Shown here: positions 57,158 through 64,000 of the stretch, in pieces | How the letters are laid out: each line of letters opens with the position of its first letter | How positions within the stretch are numbered: the stretch's first letter is position 1 | NCBI RefSeq assembly: GCF_902686445.1 | Contig: NC_062218.1 | Coordinates: 11,507,015-11,571,014 of the forward strand | DNA from: Sciurus carolinensis | Taxonomy: Eukaryota; Chordata; Mammalia; Rodentia; Sciuridae | Length of the DNA: 64,000 bases | Direction of reading: 5' to 3' | Notes under the pieces: model-generated | Databases searched by the model: none | What the model was told of the DNA's origin: nothing | The model's input: only the letters and a program-made list of their open reading frames with translations | Program-made: the position numbers and the translations under genes

Positions 57158-58108
57158 CATGATAGTCAAACAGCACGACCTGTCGCCCAGCTCCGTGTTG
57201 CACTGAATAAAGCCTCCTTGTAAGGAAGACATTTAAATAAAAGTCAACCTAAAAATGCACTGCCTCTCCCAGGGCGAAAAGCATATTTTTTTCATGAAAA
57301 TGAAACCTAAAAGATAGTGGAGTCAAAAAGAAATTCAACTCATTTTTGCATCCACAAACCTAGACTCACCATGTTTCCGGTAAAAAGACTCTGTAAACTT
57401 CTACTTGATTCTTTTGTGACTAAAGTATTTGCTTCCTCTCCCATCAGGGCAGCACAATTGGTAGAGGAAGATTTGAACTCCCCAAAGGATAGACTTAATT
57501 TAATGTCTTCACAAACTGTCCTGACAATCATTGATACAAGAAAAGATAATTGTGTCATTTTCCATTTTCATTACATTCCAAGACTGTACTGAAAATGGAT
57601 TCATTTGATGCCTTTAGAACTCTCCTCAAAGACACAATCAAGAGGGAGAGAGCATCACAGAACAGAATGGGGACATTTTTTTGTTGCCTTTCATCCCTCA
57701 TGATGAGATAAATTAAATATAGAAAGAGAATCCAAATGAAAACTATCCTAGTTACTTTACGATTTTTCTGGGAGTAGCTTGCTTATTATAAAAGCCACCT
57801 TTATTTATTGTAGTCTATTTTGGCACAGGTGTAATTTTTAGAAGGATACGTGGTCCCATGGCTGATTTTAAAAGATAGTTGACATATACATACACTTCAT
57901 ATAGGCTTTGCAAATCTGGAGGAAATTTAGGATCATCTTCACTTTAGAAACTTACCGAATCTGAGGCCTGATCATTTAATGTCAAACAAAAGTCTTCCAG
58001 GATACGATGAGACAGACTGAGCCGACACCAGTTTGAAAAGCCTGGTCTCCTGAAGACACTTCTCTACCTTTAATGTGCACACAAATCGTCCCAGATCTTG
58101 TCACAATG
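57158..58108. other. No recognised feature
   Basis: Unique sequence. A 91-codon frame at 57317-57592 and its antisense partner of 72 codons overlap and resemble nothing I know. Confidence 0.4.
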
Positions 58109-58200
58109 TAGATTCTGATTCAAAGGGCCTGGGATGGGATGACATGAGGTCCCCGTCTTTGTAAGGACCTTCCTGATGATGAGTGATTGTAATATGGCTC
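58109..58200 (+). mobile_element. MER5A-like hAT transposon remnant
   Basis: TGTAGATTCTGATTCAAAGG followed by GCCTGGGATGGG is the MER5A middle block. Non-autonomous hAT-Charlie DNA transposon, dead since early mammals. Its right half is unclear. Confidence 0.55.
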
Positions 58201-58789
58201 ATCAGGGCTAGGATCAGGATGAGCTAACTGAGGCACTGGCAAGAAGCACAAAATTGAAGGATATACCAAAATAATAATAAAAACAAATAATATTTTAATG
58301 CAATATTTTTAAAAATCAAAATGAAAGTAAAAGCATACATGATATAAAAATATTTTTAAAGTAATGCAGACAGGACTGTGTATGTTTTAGCACCTTCCTC
58401 TGACATGCAACAGGAACACTTGTTTTGGTGAGCTGAAAATTTGCATCTGTGCTGTACTTTCCTGCAAAAACCACGGTTCAGGTTTGTGAGGTACAGGGTG
58501 GCTCAGGAGCAGAGTGGATGACAGAGATTTATATGACATAATTTGTTAATTATAGAGATTTTATTAATATTTCCCACCTTGTTTGAAATATGGGGAATAA
58601 TTCGACCTCAGACTCCAATCTGGCTGGGCCGGGTACCCCAGTTCCTGTACCCCAGTTCCTGTTCAGATCACAGTAGGAGGAGCAAACCTACCTTGACTAT
58701 CCCTATGGAGAGCTTTCCCCTCCAGAATTTGCCAGAATTCCATCCTCCCCTGCATCTGAGGCCTGGCTGCTCTCCGTGTGGTTGCCTGG
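58201..58789. other. No gene; contains a 14-bp tandem duplication
   Basis: AT-rich sequence. TACCCCAGTTCCTG is repeated perfectly at 58634-58647 and 58648-58661. The 93-codon frame at 58543 crosses it and shows no similarity. Confidence 0.5.
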
Positions 58790-58925
58790 CCTACAGCATC
58801 AGCATCATCTGGGAGCTTTCTTGAACTGCTGAATCTCCAGTCCCCATAGAAGCCTTCTCAATTAGAATCTGCATTTTAACATGACCAGTGAATGCATTGA
58901 TAAAATAATCTGAGAATCCTGGTTT
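58790..58925 (+). mobile_element. MER5A-like hAT transposon remnant
   Basis: CCTACAGCATCAGCATCATC, TGGGAGCTTTCTTGAACTGC, TGAATCTCCAGTCCCC and AATTAGAATCTGCATTTTAA give the MER5A order nearly end to end. Confidence 0.8.
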
Positions 58926-59324
58926 TACGATTTTTTAATTTCTTTCGTTAATAGGATAGTGAGCTCTTATTTATTTGCCTTTTGTGTGTCCCACAATAGT
59001 TCTGGATCTCTGTATTTGGGAGATTTCCATGCATTTTTGGTAAAGAAGAAAGCAAACATTTATTTCCTGCTGCATCCTTATACAGTTTATATTCCTTATT
59101 GTATTTCTGAGCCAACAATGATAAATGGTCTCTAGAAAAAAAAATCCATTTTCATGGGGGGAAAAAAAATAAGAGACAAAAACTAAGCAGGCTCTGTGAC
59201 CACAGGAATATTTGACGCCTGACCAGCACCCACTGTTCCTATGTAGAGAGATGGATAATTTTTCAAGAAGAATGTCAAGACCTCTGCATTAACCTTGAAG
59301 CATTGGTCCCTTTGGGTTGTAAAT
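58926..59324. other. No recognised feature
   Basis: Unique AT-rich sequence. Confidence 0.4.
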
Positions 59325-59335
59325 TTGCAGTCTTG

Positions 59336-59427
59336 GGCTGGGGAGATAGATCAGTTGGTAAAGTGCTTGCCTTGCAAGCACAAGGCCACAGGTTCGATTC
59401 CCAGCACCACAAAAAAAAAAAAAAAAA
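59336..59427 (+). mobile_element. Young ID SINE, tRNA-Ala(TGC)-like subtype
   Basis: The body reads GGCTGGGGAGATAGATCAGT (A-box region), GTGCTTGCCTTGCAAGCAC (anticodon arm, TGC loop) and GGTTCGATTCCCAGCACCAC (B-box intact), with a 17-bp A tail. A perfect 11-bp target duplication TTGCAGTCTTG lies at 59325-59335 and 59428-59438. It is the same subtype as 39028-39129 and different from the common TAGCATGTGTGAGGC subtype. Confidence 0.96.
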
Positions 59428-59438
59428 TTGCAGTCTTG

Positions 59439-60827
59439 TGAGGTGGGGGAGAATTTCTGGAAGAGAAAATAAGAGGGAAAGAGTGGAAATGGGGGAAATA
59501 ACACTTGCCCAGAAGCAGAAGGAAAGATCTCCCTAGAGCTTAGTCTCCTAGACAAAATGCCATTGATCTACTGGTCTCCTGACTGAAATCCAGACATTTG
59601 TTAGGTAAAAGTTCAAAACCTCCTACCCGCTCTAGGAAAACAGATCTTCTTAGCAAAATTTTTAAAAAATGCCTCTTCTCCTTTTTTACCAGTGGGGAGG
59701 TAGAGTTCTGAAGAATTAAACAATTTAAGCCTCATAGACTTACAGAACTTTAATGCTGAAGAACCATTAGGTAGCTGTTTGCCCAGAATGATTTATAACT
59801 CAGGATCCCAGTTTGCCATTGTGAAAAGCCATATTTCTCCAGTTCATTGAGAAAAGTGTTCATGCAAACACCAGGCATAATATTACCTAATATCTCTTCA
59901 GTCTGTGACCAGAGGACAAGCCACAGTGTGAATGTGAACAAATAGTTGAAGGGATGAGAGGAAAGGAGGGAATTAACATTAAATAAAGCAGCTTGGAGCA
60001 GAAGAAAACATGAAAATCACTGAGCTCTGGAATACCATGTATTTCTACTGACCTGATTAAAAATTCTTTTTATTTTACTGTATATCAAAGAAGCCAAAAT
60101 TAATTGATGAATGAATTTTAGAGGCCCACCATTCTGTCACAATCACAAAACTGAATATCAGGATGTAAGAAAAAATGCTAACAGATCTATAATAAAATAA
60201 AAAAGGATCACCTGCCACTTAAATCGCTATCTAATAAAGAAGGGTTAAGTCTCAGAAACCAAAGCTAAAAAATACCACTTTTATTTTGACAGCTTAGGTC
60301 ACAAGCACCACCCTTCAGGAACTCTATTTTTTAAACCTGCAAAATCCATTTTCCTCCTCCGGTGTTCTTTCCTTTTATTGCAGTATATATACCACTCAGT
60401 TTACTTTGTCTGATATTTGCTTTGGCTCTTATGCACTTCATTCCTGCCCTCTCTGTCTTACTTTTTGAAAAATTTGGTGCGTGTTGAAGATGTTGGATTG
60501 ACAGCCCAAGAGTCCCAAATCCTCTGTTTATCCAGACAAAAGTAAAGAGAAAAGCAATGAGAATGAGTGTGTCCCCAACCGTCAGCGTGCCCTCGGATTT
60601 ACAGTTGATCCTGCAGTTCTCAGAAAACCCCTCTGCCAGCCACTCTGCCTTTTATCTCTCCAGGTGGCCTGGGAGCAGGGCACTGTCTAATATCTCAGCA
60701 CTGAACGTGGGGGGAAGATGGCATCCGCAGGGAGTTAACAGAACCCACAGTCCTCGTAGCTGTACCATTCCTTACCCTACGCATCAGTGGAGTTAGTATT
60801 GCTCAGGCTTTCAACATTCTGTGTGTT

Positions 60828-60830
<3 letters not shown>
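59439..60830. other. No recognised feature
   Basis: Unique sequence. The 79-codon frame at 60557 is unremarkable. Confidence 0.4.

Positions 60831-60859
<29 letters not shown>
60831..60859. repeat. (GT)n microsatellite
   Basis: A pure GT tract of about 14 units inside a longer GT-rich region that includes TGTGTGTTCCTG and GGTGGGTGTGTACC. Confidence 0.95.
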
Positions 60860-60860
<1 letters not shown>

Positions 60861-60959
60861 ACTCATGTGGGTGGGTGTGTACCTGTACTGCATTGTCAGA
60901 CTTCCCATGTATTCTGGCACCTGTTACGTCGCAGGTTTTAATTTGAATGGTCTAAGATG

Positions 60960-61045
60960 AGTCCTGAAATAGTGCGTTTCTATCAAGTTCCCAGGTGATG
61001 TGGATGCTGCTGCTCTAGAGACTACATTTTAAGAGGCAAGAGTTC
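60960..61045 (+). mobile_element. MER5A-like hAT transposon remnant
   Basis: TTTCTATCAAGTTCCCAGGT, GATGTGGATGCTGCTGCTCT and AGAGACTACATTTTAAGAGG form the right half of MER5A. Confidence 0.75.
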
Positions 61046-62007
61046 CGTTAGGAAAAGACCAGAAATATATGCCACAAGTCAAGTATAGTTCCTCCCTCAA
61101 TTACTTCCAAAATTGGTTTCAGGATGGAAATTAGGAAGTTACCTTGATACCTAAGCCACTAACTCCTTCCAGGGTAAATACCACCTCCCTTGGCTCAGTT
61201 TATTTCTTGATGGTGACAAATACTAATGGGGTCAGGAATCTGTGGTTAAGGAGGTCTTTCTTTGCCTAGTAGTGTTCTATTACATGTAAAGTCCAGAGTC
61301 ATACAGCTTGGAGAGCCTAGGACACTCATTCCTTGCCCTTGTCCTTAAACTTGGGCTCAATGTTAATTGGTACAAAGCCTCTCAAGTTGGGAGCTTGCTT
61401 TCAGAATCTCTGACTGACAAGAATCAGCTGGAGAGTGAACCAAATTTTATTCTCCAAATAACTGTGTCACAGTTGATTTCAAGATGCTACTATTTTGTAT
61501 AACTATATGCTATATGCTAAATTTTTTTAAATAGATAAGAACAACTTAATTTTTCACTTAGGAGGAATTCCATGCCCAGACTTAGTTCCTCAATGCTTAT
61601 ATAAAGATGTGACAAAATCTATATTAGCATTCCCTTAGACAATTTTTAAAATTTTCCCCAATAATTGTGGGTCATAACAGTAATTTTAACCTATCAGGTA
61701 ACTATTCAATGCACTTTCAAGGACCCTCTTTTCCAAAGTGGTATAAAAACCTGTAGATAGAAAACACATATTAAGAAGAGAATATTTCATATAGAAAGAC
61801 TTTTTTTGAGGCAGCTGGAAGCTTGGAGTTTCTGAATGCAAAATTATCAAAGCATGTCACAGTTTACAGACATCTTTCAGAAGATAACTGATGTTGCAGA
61901 GATACCACCTTTATATATAAATGCCAGAAACTCATGGATGCCTGTACAGTGAGAAAACAAAATTTTAAAAGTGAGAAAATATACATAAGGGGGGTATTTC
62001 ATTCCAT
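61046..62007. other. No recognised feature
   Basis: Unique AT-rich sequence with no coding or repeat ends seen. Confidence 0.4.
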
Positions 62008-62250
62008 TTTACTTTTTAAAATTTTTCTATTTTACTTTTTTATTAGAGCACTATAGTTACACATAGTAGTTGGTTTAATTTTGACAAAAATCACACCTGC
62101 ATGGAACTTATTTGCTCCATTTCAGTCCCTGGTGCCCCGTTCCCTCCCTCTGTCCCTCCCCCTTTCCCTTCTCTTCTACTGGTCTTCCTTTCTCTCATTT
62201 ATTCATGTTTGATTGGTGCTTTATAGACATACATAAAGGTGGGGTTTGGT
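62008..62250 (-). mobile_element. 5'-truncated L1 3' end, antisense
   Basis: A T-rich start (reverse tail), then ACTATAGTTACACATAGTAG, TTTTGACAAAAATCACACCT, a C-rich polypyrimidine tract (CCCTCCCTCTGTCCCTCCCC, reverse of the L1 purine tract) and CTCTTCTACTGGTC. The tract and order are those of an L1 3'UTR. Confidence 0.65.
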
Positions 62251-62520
62251 TTACTTATGTTAGGAACTAAGCACACCTTTAGGGCCTGATCCATGGGGAC
62301 ATCACCTGTTGACCTCACTGAACCCCAGCCATGTCCCAGGTCACCTAGCCCTTCACTCTCACCTGACAGTCAGGAGGCACACCTTTCCCCTTGCTGGGGT
62401 GGTTCAGAGGAGGCCTAGAGAGGAGGTAGGATTTTCATCTTCACAGGGTTAAGGAAGCCAGGTCTACGTGGTGTCAGAGGTGACCACGTGGGGAGCCAAC
62501 ATTCCCAATCACTGCCAGCA
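62251..62520. other. No recognised feature
   Basis: Short unique stretch between an L1 tail and a SINE. Confidence 0.4.
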
Positions 62521-62537
62521 GACCTCCTCCACCACAG

Positions 62538-62772
62538 CGTGCATGCTGGCACACAGTCTGTAATCCCAGCAGCTCTGGAGGCTGAGGCAGGAGGATTGCA
62601 AATTCAAAGCCAGCCTCAACAATTTAGCAAGGCCATAAGGAACTTACTGATACCCTGTCTCAAAATAAATAATAATAATAATAATAAAAGGGCTGGAGAT
62701 GTGGCTCAGTGGTTAAGTGTCCCTGAGTTCAATCTCTGGTACCAACAAAAAAGAAAGGAAAAGAAGAGAAAA
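62538..62772 (+). mobile_element. B1-dID SINE with AAT-repeat linker
   Basis: The B1 half (CACAGTCTGTAATCCCAGCA, GAGGCTGAGGCAGGAGG, AAAGCCAGCCTCAACAA) is joined through an (AAT)n linker at about 62665-62690 to the ID half (GGGCTGGAGATGTGGCTCAG, GAGTTCAATCTCTGGTACC). Target duplications GACCTCCTCCACCACAG (62521-62537) and GACCTCTTCCACTAGAG (62773-62789) differ at three positions. Confidence 0.93.
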
Positions 62773-62936
62773 GACCTCTTCCACTAGAGAAGGAAAGAAG
62801 ACAAATGAGAAACCTAAGTTAAAAGGAAGAAGAGTCTTAAAAAAGAGATGAAATCACTGTTAAATTGGAAAAAAAGAAAGAAAAAGAAAATTAAATTAAA
62901 ATTAAATAATTTTATTTCTCTCTTTTTTTGTCTTTT

Positions 62937-63148
62937 TAAATTTTGGTAGTGGGGAGAGAACCTAGGAGTGATTTACACCTGGGATATATTCCCACCCTCT
63001 TTTCTTTAATCTCTTTTATTTTGAGACAGAGTTTTGCTAAGTTTCTTAGGGTCTCACGTGGTTGCCAAGTCTGGCCTTGAACTTCCAGTCTTCATGCCTC
63101 AGCCTCCCAGGTAGCTGGGATTACGGGAGTTCCCCACCATGCCCAGCA
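62937..63148 (-). mobile_element. B1-dID SINE, antisense
   Basis: The ID half in reverse is worn (GGGGAGAGAACCTAGGAG, GATTTACACCTGGGATATAT), followed by a clear B1 half in reverse (TTTTGAGACAGAGTTTTGCT, TGCCTCAGCCTCCCAGGTAG, CTGGGATTACGGG). The end is near CACCATGCCCAGC. Confidence 0.85.
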
Positions 63149-63379
63149 AAAAATATATTTTTAAAACTTTAATTCTTATAGAAATTCTGTGGTTAAAAAT
63201 TTTGATTATGCTTATTAAAAATGGTCACTACAATTTGTAATTTAGCTATGTGAAGACGTTTCTTCGGAAAGAAGGGAAGTTTCTGCTCTCTTCGATTTGG
63301 AAACCATGATGACTTTAGCAAGAAAGTGATTGGAAGGCCAGGGTGTAGGGGTGATGCTGTGGGATTAAGTGCATGGGAT
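63149..63379. other. No recognised feature
   Basis: Unique AT-rich sequence. Confidence 0.4.
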
Positions 63380-63760
63380 GTAAATAATTTCCTGTAGCCA
63401 AGTTATGGAAGCAGCCCAGTTGCCCACGGCAGATGAATGCATGAATAAAATGTGGTGTACATACACCATGGAGCCTTACTCACCATAAAGACTAGAATTA
63501 CATCCTTTGCTGGTGAATGGATGGACGGAGAACATCACGGTAAGTGAAATAAGCCAGACTCACAAAAGTGCCAAATGGAAGTTAGAGAGACAAAAGGAAC
63601 AAGAAAGAGATCTGATGAAAATAGAAGGAAGTAAAGGGAAGGGATTTAATGGGAGAGAGGAGACAGGGAAAGGAAAGGGACTAGCGAATGAGATTGATCA
63701 AATTACTTATGTGCAGGTACAAATCTGTCACAGTGAATCCCACTGGTGACAGTAAAAAGT
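63380..63760 (+). mobile_element. Old L1 3' end (ORF2 end and 3'UTR)
   Basis: CAAGTTATGGAAGCAGCCCA, TGAATGCATGAATAAAATGT, GGTGTACATACACCATGGAG, GGTGAATGGATGGACGGAGA and GTAAGTGAAATAAGCCAGAC are the end of ORF2 in an old L1. A purine-rich 3'UTR then fades by about 63760. The 80-codon frame at 63507 is part of it. Confidence 0.85.
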
Positions 63761-64000
63761 AGATGTTGAATATAAGGTGGTTTGTCCCCTTTATTGTTTG
63801 GTTTTGTGAAACTTGACTGTGAAAGACAGACCTAGGAAAATAGTTGGAGATTAACAGGATGTCTGTTATACAGGAAGAAAGGCTTTTAAATATGTTTACC
63901 CAATGAAGTAAATCTTCAGAGAAAAAGAGGCGAACAACTTCAGAACAGGAGTGATTGATTGTCAAAGTTCTCCAGGAGACCACAGGACTCCAATTACCAA
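63761..64000. other. No recognised feature to window end
   Basis: Unique sequence. The minus-strand frame of 100 codons that overlaps this end shows no similarity I can name. Confidence 0.4.

Noticed and set aside
1..64000. A novel operon-like, defence or biosynthetic system
   Set aside because: The window is mammalian and repeat-rich. No cluster of intact coding genes exists on either strand, so there is no basis for such a claim.

Overview
The window is mammalian nuclear DNA, most likely from a squirrel-family rodent (Sciuridae: ground squirrel, marmot or tree squirrel). The diagnostic evidence is the SINE set: monomeric ID elements derived from tRNA-Ala, and B1-dID dimers (a B1/7SL-like half joined to an ID-like half), a combination known from sciurids and dormice. 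The assignment rests on SINE type from memory, not on alignment.

I see no convincing protein-coding gene, exon chain, tRNA or rRNA gene, CRISPR array or bacterial-type operon. Nearly every protein-like reading frame that can be explained belongs to LINE-1 (L1). The rest are short, overlap on both strands and resemble no family I know. The window looks intergenic or deeply intronic.

Layout. 0-7 kb: MaLR and MLT1-type LTRs in old unique sequence. 6.9-10.4 kb: L1 3' ends, an old L1/HAL1 ORF1 remnant, one copy of an LTR that recurs at 51-52 kb, and B1-dID SINEs. 10.4-21.9 kb: mostly unrecognised sequence with an old L1 fragment, an ERVL-like LTR and a CA repeat. 22-23.8 kb: old L1M pieces. 24.1-30.5 kb: a nearly full-length but decayed L1 with 5'UTR tandem repeats, ORF1, ORF2 and 3'UTR, its tail split by a B1-dID. 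32.3-36.3 kb: an old antisense L1 split by a 618-bp solo LTR with a 4-bp target-site duplication. 38-48.3 kb: L1 3' ends, a young ID element, and several MaLR/MLT1 LTRs, one with a perfect 5-bp duplication. 48.7-51.2 kb: an L1 with a 5' inversion (twin-priming type) bounded by a perfect 16-bp duplication. 51.3-52.2 kb: the second copy of the recurring LTR, carrying a B1-dID with an 11-bp duplication. 52-64 kb: MIR, MER5A-like and MaLR fragments, ID and B1-dID SINEs, microsatellites, and a perfect 77-bp duplication whose copies lie 1.4 kb apart.

What the window records is a layered history of retrotransposition, readable from nested insertions and target-site duplications. I found no new gene system. 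The best leads are the 77-bp duplication, the inverted L1, the L1 fragment fused to an L1 5'UTR, and two co-existing ID subtypes. Repeat family names are from memory of consensus sequences and are approximate below the class level.
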